A stretch of 42,726 bases of DNA. Origin: Candidatus Scatomonas pullistercoris. GTDB lineage: Bacteria; Bacillota; Clostridia; Lachnospirales; Lachnospiraceae. Shown one piece after another: positions 24,637 through 34,578 of this stretch. The stretch spans positions 126,659-169,384 of the forward strand of contig DVOO01000016.1 in the NCBI GenBank assembly GCA_018713515.1, written 5' to 3'. The position numbers were made by a program, and so were the translations under genes. Every line of letters starts with the position of its first letter. Positions within the stretch are counted from its first letter, which is position 1. Below the pieces are notes generated by a model that searched no databases, was not told the origin of the DNA, and was given only the letters and a program-made list of their open reading frames with translations.

Positions 24637-26171
24637 GCTTCTCCACCTCCCTTTTTCAGGTTTGTCATCAGGAGGCCCACCTGCTCCTTTGTAGCGGCTC
24701 TTCCGTCCAGCACCCCGTTTTCTTTTCCTCCGCAGAGAACCAGGATCCTGTCGCACAGATCCAGAAGCACATCCAGATCCTCGCCCACATAGATGACAGC
24801 AACGCCTCTTTCTTTCTGTTCGTTCAAAAGGTTATAAATTGTATAGGACGTATTGATATCCAGGCCGCGGACCGCATAGGCAGTCATAAGTACCACCGGA
24901 TTCGCCGCAATTTCGCGCCCCACCAGCACCTTCTGCACATTTCCGCCGGAAAGACGGGAAACCGGCGTATTGATTCCCGGCGTTACCACGCCCAGTTCTT
25001 CTTTCACTTTTTCAGCCAGCTCTCTCGGTCCTTTTCTGTCTGTCAGAAAAGATTTTCCGCTGTCGTAGCTCTTCAGCATCATGTTGTCGGTCATGCCCAT
25101 GGAACCTACCAGCCCCATTCCAAGGCGGTCCTCCGGCACAAAGGAAAGATGGATCCCCGCATCCCGGATTTTCCTGGGCGTCATGCCCAGAAGCTGCATG
25201 GCGCCTCCCCGTCCTTCCGGATAATACTTGATGCTTCCGCCTTCCTCCACGGTCTGCAGCCCGGCAACGGCTTCCAGAAGTTCCTTCTGCCCGTTTCCGG
25301 ATATCCCGGCAATTCCCAGAATTTCACCGCTGTATACATCAAAAGAAATATTGTCCAGCACTTTGATTCCCTCTCTGCTGGTGACGGAAAGATTCCGGAT
25401 TTCCAGACGCTTCAGAGGATTCTCCGGTGTGCTTCTCCGGATATTCAGCTCCACCTTCTGCCCCACCATCATTTCCGTAAGCAGGCTCTCTGTGGCATCC
25501 TTCGTCTCCACGGTTCCCACATATTCACCCTTGCGCAGGATCGCGACCCGGTTGGAAATCTCCATAACCTCCCTCAGCTTATGAGTGATCAGCACCACGG
25601 ACTTGTTATCTTTTCTCATATTCCGCAGCACATCGAACAGTTTTTCCGTCTCCTGGGGGGTCAGCACTGCCGTGGGCTCATCCAGAATCAGAATATCCGC
25701 CCCCCGGAACAATGCTTTCACAATCTCCAGCGTCTGCTTCTGGGAAACGCTCATCTCATATATTTTCTGATCCAGATTCAGATCAAAATGATATTTGCGG
25801 CAGATCTCTCCCGCTTTTTTCCGAATTTCCTTCAGATCGTATTTCTGTCCCTTTTCCAGCCCCAGGGCAATATTTTCCACCGCGGTAAATACATCCACCA
25901 GCTTAAAATGCTGATGGATCATGGCGATTCCCAGGTCAAAGGCATCTTTGGGCGAACGGATCTCCGCGGGTTGTCCATTTACGAGAATTTCTCCCTCGTC
26001 CGGATAATAGATTCCGGCAATCATATTCATGAGGGTTGTCTTTCCGCTTCCATTTTCCCCCAGAAGGGATAAAATTTCTCCTTTTCTTACTTCCAGGGAA
26101 ACGTCCTTATTTGCCGTTACCTTTTTTCCGAAGGTTTTGGTAATATGCCTGAGCTCGATGGCGTTTTCCAT
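24633..26171 (-). CDS. BMP-type (nucleoside) ABC transporter ATP-binding protein
   Basis: 512 residues, two fused ATPase domains of the YufO/NupO type. Domain 1: Walker A GENGSGKTT (38-46), signature-like MSVSQKQTLEIVKAL, Walker B ILILDEPTAVLTPQE. Domain 2: GISGNGQKE in place of a normal Walker A, signature LSGGNVQKVLVGREI and a divergent Walker B region VVLMTAYAVRGLD. There, family members usually read as A-x-PTRGLD, so the second site looks non-catalytic. It powers the two permeases downstream. The start has GGAGG about 9 bases ahead. A hairpin lies between it and the binding-protein gene. Confidence 0.92.
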   Translation of the reverse strand: MENAIELRHITKTFGKKVTANKDVSLEVRKGEILSLLGENGSGKTTLMNMIAGIYYPDEGEILVNGQPAEIRSPKDAFDLGIAMIHQHFKLVDVFTAVENIALGLEKGQKYDLKEIRKKAGEICRKYHFDLNLDQKIYEMSVSQKQTLEIVKALFRGADILILDEPTAVLTPQETEKLFDVLRNMRKDNKSVVLITHKLREVMEISNRVAILRKGEYVGTVETKDATESLLTEMMVGQKVELNIRRSTPENPLKRLEIRNLSVTSREGIKVLDNISFDVYSGEILGIAGISGNGQKELLEAVAGLQTVEEGGSIKYYPEGRGGAMQLLGMTPRKIRDAGIHLSFVPEDRLGMGLVGSMGMTDNMMLKSYDSGKSFLTDRKGPRELAEKVKEELGVVTPGINTPVSRLSGGNVQKVLVGREIAANPVVLMTAYAVRGLDINTSYTIYNLLNEQKERGVAVIYVGEDLDVLLDLCDRILVLCGGKENGVLDGRAATKEQVGLLMTNLKKGGGEA

Positions 26172-26213
26172 AGGAACGGGCCTCCTTCCTGCTTCTCTTT
26201 TGGTATTAGCTCA

Positions 26214-26244
26214 GAAAAGAGGGAAGCTCCCAGAGCTTCCCTCT
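26214..26244 (-). terminator. Intra-operon terminator/attenuator after the binding-protein gene
   Basis: On the minus strand AGAGGGAAGCTC (26244-26233) and its perfect complement (26229-26218) form a 12-bp stem with a 3-base loop, followed by TTTTCTGA. Partial termination here would make more binding protein than ATPase, a common arrangement. Confidence 0.75.
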
Positions 26245-26269
26245 GCTGTAAACGGATACCTTTATGAAT

Positions 26270-27553
26270 TTACTGTGTTACGGCATCCTCCGTAATTCCG
26301 TCAATTCTCTCAGCAAAATACGGCGCGCTGCGAAGGGTTGACTCGGAGAAATAGCCGTCCTGAATGGCTTCCAGGGTCTCTCCCTCATACGTATCCATAT
26401 AGCTCAAATCTACCATGTCGCTGGTTACCTGCTGGCCGTTCACCGTGTAGGTGGAGGTATCGAATACATGGAGCGTACCGTCCTTCAGCTGCTGCTCCAC
26501 ATCCGCCACATATTCAGCGGTTCCCTCCGCGCAGGCGGGGCTCAGCTCCGTAATACCCACCGCGTCATCGGCATAGCCTCTGGCCCAGTCTGTATCGATC
26601 TGTCCGCCGTTCATAACGGTTTCAATCGCATAGGTATAGTACACGCCCCAGTTATTGGTGGCGGAGGTCAGCGCTGTATCCGGAGCCGCCTCCTGCATAT
26701 CCACGTTGTATCCCACGGAGAAGCAGAGATTTCCCTGCTGATACAGTTTCTCTGTAGCGGCCGGAGCTCCTGTGGAATCCGCGTGCTGTCCGATGATCAC
26801 ACAGCCGTTGGCCACCAGGGCCTCCGCGGCCGCGCCCTCTTTATCAATATCAAACCAGGAATTGGTATAATTTACTTCCATCACCACATTGGGCATTACG
26901 CTGCGGATTCCCAGGAAGAAGGCAGTATAGCCGGAAACCACCTCGGCGTAGTTATACGCGCCCACGTAGCCCACTTTAATATTTCCATCCGCGTCAAAGC
27001 TGTTGGGATACTTCTCCGCTGTCAGTTCGCCGCTTTCCACCAGCTCCTGCAGCTTCAGTCCTGCCACAACGCCGGAGACGTAGCGGGCTTCATAAATATT
27101 TGTAAATGCGTTCTTAAAATTGTCCAGACCGCAGATGGCGGCAAAATCTCCTGTCATGGCTACAAACTGCACATCGGGATACTCCGCGGCCGCCTGCACC
27201 ATATAGGTCTGATGTCCGTAGCTGTTGGAGATGATCAGATCGCAGCCGGAAGCTACCAGGTCCACAGCCGCCTCATAGCACTGCTGCTCCTCCGGCACAT
27301 TGTATTTCCAGATTACATTCTCCTCCTCTGTGAGTCCCAGATTCGAGATCGCTGTCTCAATTCCCTGAATATGGGCTGCCGTGTAGGCCTCCGCGTCATC
27401 TCCCAGCAGGATCACGCCAACTTTCACATCGCTGCTGCTGCCTGCCGCCTCCCCGCTTCCGGAAGCGGAGTCCCCGCCTGCGGAAGATCCGCAGCCGAAC
27501 AGTCCCAGCGCCATTACGCCGGCCAGTGCGATACTGAGTACTTTCTTCTTCAT
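26270..27553 (-). CDS. BMP-family substrate-binding lipoprotein (nucleoside type)
   Basis: 427 residues. The lipoprotein signal has lipobox LFGC (Cys21), then a Gly/Ser linker. The body is a BMP domain (PnrA/TmpC/YufN-like): VGVILLGDDAEAYTAAHIQGIE, SNSYGHQTYMVQAAAEYPDVQFVAMTGD, KVGYVGAYNYAEVVSGYTAFFLGIRSV and IGQHADSTGA. PnrA and YufN bind purine nucleosides; the exact ligand is unproved. ATG 27553 has GGAGG 6 bases upstream; a GTG-like or earlier frame start adds 16 residues that do not look like a signal peptide. First gene of a four-gene operon. Confidence 0.93.
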   Translation of the reverse strand: MKKKVLSIALAGVMALGLFGCGSSAGGDSASGSGEAAGSSSDVKVGVILLGDDAEAYTAAHIQGIETAISNLGLTEEENVIWKYNVPEEQQCYEAAVDLVASGCDLIISNSYGHQTYMVQAAAEYPDVQFVAMTGDFAAICGLDNFKNAFTNIYEARYVSGVVAGLKLQELVESGELTAEKYPNSFDADGNIKVGYVGAYNYAEVVSGYTAFFLGIRSVMPNVVMEVNYTNSWFDIDKEGAAAEALVANGCVIIGQHADSTGAPAATEKLYQQGNLCFSVGYNVDMQEAAPDTALTSATNNWGVYYTYAIETVMNGGQIDTDWARGYADDAVGITELSPACAEGTAEYVADVEQQLKDGTLHVFDTSTYTVNGQQVTSDMVDLSYMDTYEGETLEAIQDGYFSESTLRSAPYFAERIDGITEDAVTQ

Positions 27554-27609
27554 AATGAACCTCCATCTGTGATAAATAGATATTCCCCCCGCATACCGCA
27601 AATATAAAG

Positions 27610-27638
27610 CACGTCAAGGCCCTTCCCGGCCTGACGTG
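27610..27638 (-). promoter_or_regulatory. Leader hairpin upstream of the BMP transporter operon
   Basis: CACGTCA/TGACGTG with an inner GGCC/GGCC form a strong stem with one bulge, followed on the minus strand by the T-rich CTTTATATTT. It may be an attenuator or a 5' stabiliser. The leader (27554-27667) does not match the purine riboswitch consensus as far as I can see. Confidence 0.4.
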
Positions 27639-27673
27639 ACATTCTTGCCGCACACCATTTACTTATATGGCTA

Positions 27674-27703
27674 AGTATATAGCAAGGTTCAGGAGCTTGT
27701 CAA
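27674..27703 (-). promoter_or_regulatory. Promoter of the BMP transporter operon
   Basis: On the minus strand a perfect TTGACA (27703-27698) is followed by TATATA (16-base spacer) or TATACT (18-base spacer, 27679-27674). It lies directly after the murA terminator. Confidence 0.75.
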
Positions 27704-27705
27704 GC

Positions 27706-27742
27706 AAAAGCGCCTGCCGGGAAATCTCTTCCCGGCAGGCGC
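27706..27742 (-). terminator. Intrinsic terminator of murA
   Basis: GCGCCTGCCGGGAA (27742-27729) and its perfect complement (27723-27710) form a 14-bp stem with a 5-base loop, followed by TTTT. Confidence 0.92.
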
Positions 27743-27756
27743 ACGTCTTTTTCCTC

Positions 27757-29049
27757 TCAGCCTACACGCAGCTTAAATTTCTGAATTTCCTTTTCACTGG
27801 ACACCCGCTCTATCTCCGCGCCCAGAGAACGAAGCTTCTCATCGAAATCCTCATAGCCCCGCTGGATATAAATGATATCGTCTACCACTGTAATGCCTTC
27901 ACAGGCCAGGCCGGCAATAACAAGAGCGGCTCCGGCCCGGAGATCCGGAGCTGAAACTCTGGCCCCTGTAAGCTTCTCGATCCCGTCAATAATGGCGGTG
28001 TTGCCCTCCACTTTAATGCAGGCGCCCATGCGTGCCAGCTCATCCACATATTTAAAACGGTTCTCAAAAATACTCTCCGTGACAATGCTGGTTCCTCTGG
28101 CCAGCGCCAGCGTTACGCCGATCTGCGGCTGCATATCTGTGGGAAAACCCGGATAGGGCAGAGTTTTCACGTGGGTCCTCCCCAGCCGTTTCTTTGCAGA
28201 AACCCGAACCGCATCGTCAAATTCCTCCACATCGCAGCCGATCTCCTCCAGCTTGGCCGTCATGGCTTCCAGATGCTTGGGAATCACATTCTTTACCAGC
28301 ACATCACCCCTGGTCGCCGCGGCGGCGAACATATAGGTTCCCGCCTCGATCATATCCGGCACGATGGAATATGCCGTCTTATGCAGGCTTTCCACACCGC
28401 GGATGCGGATTACATCCGTCCCCGCTCCCTTAATATTTGCTCCCATGCTGTTGAGAAAGTTTGCCGCATCCACCACATGGGGCTCTCTGGCTGCGTTTTC
28501 AATAATTGTATTTCCCCTGGCCATGCAGGCGGCCATCATAATATTGATGGTAGCACCCACAGATACCATATCCAGAAAAATATGGGCGCCCCGGAGATTT
28601 TCCGCGGAAGCCACAATAGCTCCGTTGCGGATCGTCACATGGGCTCCAAGCGCGCGGAAGCCCTTCAGATGCTGGTCGATGGGGCGGCTTCCGATATTGC
28701 AGCCCCCCGGCAGAGGAACCTCCGCCTTTTTGTATTTTCCCAGCAGCGCTCCCAGCAGATAGTAGGATGCCCGGATCTTCTTGATAAATTCGTAATCCAC
28801 ACTTACAGAACCAATGGTTGCCCCGCAGATTCTTACCGTGTGGCGGTCTATTCTTTCAACCTCCGCCCCTATGACAGAAATTGCTTCCAACAGTACATTG
28901 ATGTCGCTTACGTCCGGCATATTATCGATCAGAACAGACTCATCTGTCATGATGGCCGCTGTCAGTATTGCCAATGCAGCGTTCTTGGCTCCCCCAATTT
29001 CCACCTCACCAACGAGAGGATTTCCTCCCTTGATCACATACTGTTCCAT
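27757..29049 (-). CDS. murA: UDP-N-acetylglucosamine 1-carboxyvinyltransferase
   Basis: 430 residues, within the family range. It adds enolpyruvate from PEP to UDP-GlcNAc, the first committed step of peptidoglycan synthesis. The N-terminus GGNPLVGEVEIGGAKNAAL holds the catalytic Lys (AKNAAL). Cys117 in GGCNIGSRPIDQH is the residue attacked by fosfomycin, so the enzyme looks fosfomycin-sensitive at that position. PYPGFPTDMQPQ and ARGTSIVTESIFENRF are signature segments. The ATG at 29049 has GAGGTGG just upstream; a TTG four codons earlier would include the binding site. Firmicutes often have two copies, so murA versus murZ is not settled. Confidence 0.95.
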   Translation of the reverse strand: MEQYVIKGGNPLVGEVEIGGAKNAALAILTAAIMTDESVLIDNMPDVSDINVLLEAISVIGAEVERIDRHTVRICGATIGSVSVDYEFIKKIRASYYLLGALLGKYKKAEVPLPGGCNIGSRPIDQHLKGFRALGAHVTIRNGAIVASAENLRGAHIFLDMVSVGATINIMMAACMARGNTIIENAAREPHVVDAANFLNSMGANIKGAGTDVIRIRGVESLHKTAYSIVPDMIEAGTYMFAAAATRGDVLVKNVIPKHLEAMTAKLEEIGCDVEEFDDAVRVSAKKRLGRTHVKTLPYPGFPTDMQPQIGVTLALARGTSIVTESIFENRFKYVDELARMGACIKVEGNTAIIDGIEKLTGARVSAPDLRAGAALVIAGLACEGITVVDDIIYIQRGYEDFDEKLRSLGAEIERVSSEKEIQKFKLRVG

Positions 29050-29139
29050 TTTCCACCTCAAAAATTTTAATCAGGAATACCGAGGCATTCCTTTTGCAGC
29101 GGGAGGTGTCTCCCCTCTGATGTTGCTGAATAACTTTTA

Positions 29140-29676
29140 TTATATTAACCCATCTACCTGAATTTGTAAACAAAAATTAAGGATTTCTTTCAGTGTGGCC
29201 TCTATATCCCGTCCCTCCTCTTCTATTACAGCGTCTGCCCACTGCTCATACAGAGCCGTTCTCTCCTCATAAATATCCCGCAGTGTCTGCCCTTTTTTCA
29301 GCACGACACCCCGCCCCTTCAGGTTTCCCAGACGCCTTTTCAGCTGGTCGTAGGGAAGCTTCAGATAAATAATCGTTCCCATCCTCCGGAAATGTTCCAT
29401 GGCCTCTGTTCCGTATACAGCGCTTCCTCCGGTGGCAATCACAGCCCGCCTGGCCTGAATTCCCGCGTTTACCTGGTTTTCAATGGCAAGAAATCCCTCC
29501 ACTCCCTCTTCCTCAATAATTGTCCGCAGAAGACGCCCCTCCTGCTGCTGGATCAGAAGATCGGAGTCTATAAACTGGTATCCAAGTTCCTTGGCCAGGA
29601 TTACTCCTATGGTACTTTTTCCCACTCCCGGCATTCCGATCAAAATAATGCAGTCCCTGTTTTCTGTCCTTTCCAT
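29140..29676 (-). CDS. Shikimate-kinase-like P-loop kinase
   Basis: 178 residues of the shikimate kinase fold. Walker A is GMPGVGKST (14-22). The Mg/substrate acid pair is Asp37 and Asp39 (FIDSD). A lid-like RGVVLKKGQTLRDIYEERTALYEQWA follows. Two family hallmarks are altered: the FRxxE motif whose Arg holds shikimate reads FLAIE (62-66), and the usual GGG reads GGSAVY (83-88). It could therefore use another small molecule or be a divergent AroK. No other aromatic pathway gene is near; neighbours are murA and gdhA on the same strand. The start is supported by AGGAGAAAGCG upstream. Confidence 0.8.
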   Translation of the reverse strand: MERTENRDCIILIGMPGVGKSTIGVILAKELGYQFIDSDLLIQQQEGRLLRTIIEEEGVEGFLAIENQVNAGIQARRAVIATGGSAVYGTEAMEHFRRMGTIIYLKLPYDQLKRRLGNLKGRGVVLKKGQTLRDIYEERTALYEQWADAVIEEEGRDIEATLKEILNFCLQIQVDGLI

Positions 29677-29694
29677 CGCTTTCTCCTGCTACGG

Positions 29695-29730
29695 CAAAAG
29701 ATGGGCATGCCTTATCTGACATGCCCATCT
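29695..29730 (-). terminator. Terminator of gdhA
   Basis: AGATGGGCATG (29730-29720) pairs perfectly with CATGCCCATCT (29709-29699), followed by TTTTG on the minus strand. Confidence 0.85.
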
Positions 29731-29753
29731 GAATGTATTCTATGCTCTTTTCT

Positions 29754-31106
<1,353 letters not shown>

Positions 31107-31141
31107 TTACCTGAAAAATTTCATAATTTATACACTGTTGC

Positions 31142-31170
31142 ATTATATCATGCGCCAGCACAATATGCAA
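31142..31170 (-). promoter_or_regulatory. Promoter of gdhA
   Basis: On the minus strand TTGCAT (31170-31165), a 17-base spacer and a perfect TATAAT (31147-31142), about 50 bases before the start codon. Confidence 0.8.
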
Positions 31171-31181
31171 GATTCATTTTT

Positions 31182-31763
31182 TCATCTTTCATTTTTCTGT
31201 TTTCTGCGCCGCACGCTGCATCCGAAGGTGCCAAGCTTTTTTCCTAGACCAAAGTATTCTCCGTGGGAATATGCCAGCATTTTTGCGTCTCCCAGATGGA
31301 ATTTTCCCTTTCTGTCCATATACTTTTCGTCCGCGTGAACTGCCTCTACATTTGCAAGAAAAAGGTCGTGAGAACCCAAATGCTTCACTTCCACAACCCT
31401 GCATTCTATGCATACCGGTGCATTTTTAATCATCGGCGGCCTCACTTGGGAAGCGGGTTCCTTTACAAGCCCCAGTATATGGAATTTATCCACATCTCTC
31501 CCCGACTTTACTCCGCAGTAATCCACCGCATAGGCCATATCTTCCGTAGTCAGATTCAGGACAAATTCCCCTGTTTCCAGAATCATATGATGAGAAAATC
31601 TCTCCGGCCGCACGGAGATGGAGACCATGGGCGGATTGGTGCAGACAGTTCCTGCCCAGGCCACAGTAAATACATTGTCTCTCCCCTGGCCGTCCGTGAC
31701 CGTCACCAGCACGGCCGGAAGGGGATACAGCATATTGCCGGCCTTCCACTTCTGTTTTGCCAT
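31182..31763 (-). CDS. Flavin reductase family protein (flavoredoxin-like)
   Basis: 193 residues, one FMN-binding split-barrel domain. It has PLPAVLVTVTDGQGRDNVFTVAWAG, ISVRPERFSHHMILETGEFVLNL and KNAPVCIECRVVEVKHLGSHDLFLANVEAV, all typical of flavoredoxin-like flavin reductases that bind FMN and pass electrons from NAD(P)H or ferredoxin. The partner is unknown. It begins six bases after the pyrophosphatase gene and is probably cotranscribed with it; AGAGGT precedes the ATG. The final 12 residues are very basic (RRRKQKNER). Confidence 0.9.
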   Translation of the reverse strand: MAKQKWKAGNMLYPLPAVLVTVTDGQGRDNVFTVAWAGTVCTNPPMVSISVRPERFSHHMILETGEFVLNLTTEDMAYAVDYCGVKSGRDVDKFHILGLVKEPASQVRPPMIKNAPVCIECRVVEVKHLGSHDLFLANVEAVHADEKYMDRKGKFHLGDAKMLAYSHGEYFGLGKKLGTFGCSVRRRKQKNER

Positions 31764-31769
31764 ATTCTT

Positions 31770-33419
31770 CTACCTCTGCTGCAGCGCGTTCATGAATGCG
31801 GGGATCAGCTGTTTTTTTCTGGACACAACTCCGGGCAGAATACAGCTCTTTTCCCCCGCCCGCACCGGAAATGCCCCTTCGATCAGTTCCTTTGCATGTT
31901 CTCCGTAATACAGAAGTTCTGTAGATTCTTCTATAATATTGGTGAGCATGAAGAATACCATCTGGATTCCATGCTTGCCGCACTCGCTCTTCAGATGAGG
32001 CGCCAGATTCTGCCGGATGGCCTTCAGCTCCTCCGCGTCCATGGAATTGATCTGACCCACGCCGAAGGTAACATCCTCCATAATAAATTTCTTGAAATCC
32101 TGGTAAAAGATCTCCTCCGCCGACTTATCCCGGAGATTGCTGCCGGCCTGGAACATTTCCGCGGCAAACTCTTCAATATGGATTTCCGCGATCCCGGCCA
32201 GGGCTTCCGCCGCCGACTTGTCCATGGGAGTGCAGGTGGGTGAGCGGAACATCAGGGTGTCCGAGATGATAGCTGCGCAGAGCAGCCCCGCAATGTTCTT
32301 CGGGATTTCCAGCTCCCTTTCCTGATAAATCTGATACATGATGGTTCCCGTACAGCCCACGGGCTGATTTCGGAACAGCACCGGCGCCATGGTTTCCAGA
32401 TTTCCCAGACGGTGATGGTCGATAATCTCCAGAATATCCGCCTCGTCCACATTATCCACTGCCTGGGATTTCTCGTTGTGATCTACCAGAATCAGCTGCT
32501 TCCGGCGGTATCCGATCAGATTCCGCCGTGAGATGGTTCCGATATACTTTCCCTTTTTATTTAAAATGGGATAATCTCTGTGGCGGCTTTTTCTCACAAT
32601 CTCTTTAATATTATCCACCATGTCGCTGGTATGGAAACAGATAATATTTTCTCTGGTCATCAGATACTTAATCGGAATAGACTGATTGATCAGTCTGGCG
32701 ATGGTGTAGGTGTCGTGGGGTGTGCTGATGATGACGCAGCTCATCTCCTCCGCCAGTTTCTGAATGGTCCGGGTTACCTTTGCTCCCAGACCCACCACAA
32801 TGCAGCTGGCATTCATCTCAATGGCACACAGCTGATCCTCCGCCCGGTTTCCCAGTATCACCAGATCATCCTCGTGTATATAATTCTCCATCGTATCTGG
32901 ATGGAAAGCCCCGATAACCACCCGTCCCTTAACAAAATATCCATGTTCATTTCCGACAATGACAGAACCGTCCAGCGTTTCCGCTATGCTTCGGTACTGG
33001 GTTCTGGCCCGGGACATAACACTGCTGTCATAGGCGTCCATATAAGATTCCGCGATATCGCTGACCGTAATAATTCCCTCCAGATCATTTTCCTCCGTGG
33101 TAACAGGCAGCGTGACAACGTTCTGCTCCCGCATGGTTTCCCAGGCTCTCTTCACGGAAATACTTCCTCTGACGCCTGGCACTTCATGGATTTCTATCTC
33201 CCTCACCTGCGCTCCCGCGTCCGACAGATAGCCGGGAGCCCGCATTCCGAAGCGTTTCAGTACATATTCTGTCTCTTCATTGATCTGTCCGGCCCGTTTC
33301 GCCGAAAAAGTACCTTTTTCCGTCCGGTTCTTAATATCTGCGTAGGCAATGGCCGAACAGATAGAGTCAGTATCCGGATTTTTGTGTCCGATAATATAAA
33401 CCTTGTTTTCTCTTTTCAT
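31770..33419 (-). CDS. Manganese-dependent inorganic diphosphatase (family II) with CBS and DRTGG insert
   Basis: 549 residues, longer than the basic 310-residue enzyme because a regulatory insert splits the DHH domain. The DHH part has GHKNPDTDSICSA (His12, Asp16, Asp18), LVDHNEKSQA (DHN 313-315) and IIDHHRLGN (DHH 334-336), the Mn ligands. The insert (about 75-305) contains a CBS motif (EGIITVSDIAESYMD), a DRTGG-like domain and a second CBS half (IGTISRRNLIG). The C-terminal DHHA2 domain ends with SRKKQLIPAF. It hydrolyses pyrophosphate in the cytosol; CBS-PPases are regulated by adenine nucleotides. ATG 33419 has AGGAG about 11 bases upstream. Confidence 0.95.
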   Translation of the reverse strand: MKRENKVYIIGHKNPDTDSICSAIAYADIKNRTEKGTFSAKRAGQINEETEYVLKRFGMRAPGYLSDAGAQVREIEIHEVPGVRGSISVKRAWETMREQNVVTLPVTTEENDLEGIITVSDIAESYMDAYDSSVMSRARTQYRSIAETLDGSVIVGNEHGYFVKGRVVIGAFHPDTMENYIHEDDLVILGNRAEDQLCAIEMNASCIVVGLGAKVTRTIQKLAEEMSCVIISTPHDTYTIARLINQSIPIKYLMTRENIICFHTSDMVDNIKEIVRKSRHRDYPILNKKGKYIGTISRRNLIGYRRKQLILVDHNEKSQAVDNVDEADILEIIDHHRLGNLETMAPVLFRNQPVGCTGTIMYQIYQERELEIPKNIAGLLCAAIISDTLMFRSPTCTPMDKSAAEALAGIAEIHIEEFAAEMFQAGSNLRDKSAEEIFYQDFKKFIMEDVTFGVGQINSMDAEELKAIRQNLAPHLKSECGKHGIQMVFFMLTNIIEESTELLYYGEHAKELIEGAFPVRAGEKSCILPGVVSRKKQLIPAFMNALQQR

Positions 33420-33455
33420 AAATATCTGTTCTCCTGTTCTCCGGGCTTTTATTGT

Positions 33456-33484
33456 AATATAGCATTGATTTTTCTTTCGGTAAA
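33456..33484 (-). promoter_or_regulatory. Candidate promoter of the diphosphatase-flavin reductase pair
   Basis: On the minus strand TTTACC (33484-33479), a 17-base spacer and TATATT (33461-33456), about 40 bases before the start codon. Confidence 0.45.
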
Positions 33485-33494
33485 TAGTTTTCTG

Positions 33495-33503
33495 TGGTAT
33501 ACT
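33495..33503 (+). promoter_or_regulatory. Candidate extended -10 promoter of the S1-domain gene
   Basis: TGG followed by TATACT (33498-33503) forms an extended -10 element without a good -35 box, about 77 bases before the start codon. Confidence 0.4.
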
Positions 33504-33579
33504 GTAGGAAAATCGCTGTGCGCCCCCTGTTTTCATGCAGCCGGATCACAGCAGAAAATAATCAAACGAGGTGAAGAAT

Positions 33580-34278
33580 ATGTCAGATGAAAACATGAGC
33601 ATGGACGATTTTTCAAAAGCTGTAGATGAATCCTTTGATACCTTTAAGGATGAAGATCAGGAAATCTGGGAAAAGATGAAACAGTATCGGGATGAGAAGA
33701 CTGTTCTGACAGTAACCGTGGACGGCGTTGTCAACAAGGGCGTTATCTCCAATCAGGAGGGCATCCGCTGCTTTATCCCCGCATCCCGCCTGGCTCTGGG
33801 ACATGTGGCGGACCTGAACGAATATCTTGGGAAAGAGATTCAGGTCCGTGTTACGGAAGTAGATCAGGAAAAGGGGCGTGTGATCCTGTCAGCCAGAGAG
33901 ATTCTGAGAGAAAAGGCCGAAGAGGAGAAAAAGGCCCGCATCGCTTCTGTTGCAGTGGGAACCGTTATGGACGGAACCGTTGAAACCCTTCAGCCATACG
34001 GCGCATTTGTAAAGCTGGAGAACGGACTGTCCGGCCTGGTTCATGTCTCTCAGATTTCTCATACCCGCATCAAAGATCCTTCTGTTGTTCTGAAAGTGGG
34101 AGATGAGGTGAAGGTCAAGGTTATTGCTTTAAAGGACGGCAAGCTGAGCCTGTCCATCAAGGCGCTTGAGGACGACAGAGCCGCCCGGGAAGAGGATGAG
34201 CTCCGCAATGTGAAGCTTCCCAAATCCGAAGAACTGACCACCTCTCTGGGAGAACTGTTTAAAAATATCAAACTGTAA
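33580..34278 (+). CDS. S1 RNA-binding domain protein (two S1 domains)
   Basis: 232 residues. An acidic N-terminal stretch (about 1-38) precedes two S1 folds: a divergent one (about 40-105: VTVDGVVNKGVISNQEGIRCFIPAS) and a canonical one (about 125-200: GTVMDGTVETLQPYGAFVKLENGLSGLVHVSQIS). It resembles short S1 proteins of clostridia that bind RNA or the ribosome; it is too short to be full ribosomal protein S1. ATG 33580 is 6 bases after GAGGTG; the GTG at 33571 is part of that site. It is divergent from the diphosphatase gene. Confidence 0.9.
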   Translation: MSDENMSMDDFSKAVDESFDTFKDEDQEIWEKMKQYRDEKTVLTVTVDGVVNKGVISNQEGIRCFIPASRLALGHVADLNEYLGKEIQVRVTEVDQEKGRVILSAREILREKAEEEKKARIASVAVGTVMDGTVETLQPYGAFVKLENGLSGLVHVSQISHTRIKDPSVVLKVGDEVKVKVIALKDGKLSLSIKALEDDRAAREEDELRNVKLPKSEELTTSLGELFKNIKL

Positions 34279-34323
34279 AAAAGAACACAGCAGCTGGAGG
34301 CTGTCGGCTGCCCCCGGATTCTG

Positions 34324-34578
34324 TTATCCGCGGCGGCTCTGAGAGGCTTCCAGCTTTTCTTTTTCTTTTCTATTCAGCTGCTTAATTTCCCATTCTCTGC
34401 GCATGGCCGCTTCTTTTGTCTCAAAGCTCTCATAATAGACCAGCCTTACCGGTCTTCGTCCCCGGGTATACTTTGCCCCCTTTCCGCTGTTGTGAGCCTC
34501 TATCCGGCGTTCCAGGTCTGTGGTCCATCCTGTATAATACGTATTATCTTTACACTTGACCATATATGTATAATTCAT
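34324..34578 (-). CDS. GIY-YIG nuclease-superfamily protein (UPF0213/YhbQ type)
   Basis: 84 residues, the full length of this small family. [30 protein letters not shown] contains the GIY-YIG equivalents (YMV and YTG) and the conserved Arg; [19 protein letters not shown] completes the domain. Members have a nuclease-like fold and are implicated in DNA repair, but their activity is poorly defined. The ribosome site before the ATG is weak (GGAAAATG context). A GGAGCTGC/GCAGCTCC hairpin lies in the leader (34599-34619). It is convergent with the S1 gene, with 45 bases between; no clear terminator was seen. Confidence 0.88.
   Translation of the reverse strand: MNYTYMVKCKDNTYYTGWTTDLERRIEAHNSGKGAKYTRGRRPVRLVYYESFETKEAAMRREWEIKQLNRKEKEKLEASQSRRG

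Noticed and set aside
27554-27667. Purine riboswitch before the nucleoside transporter
   Set aside because: The conserved loop and junction bases of the purine aptamer are not present.
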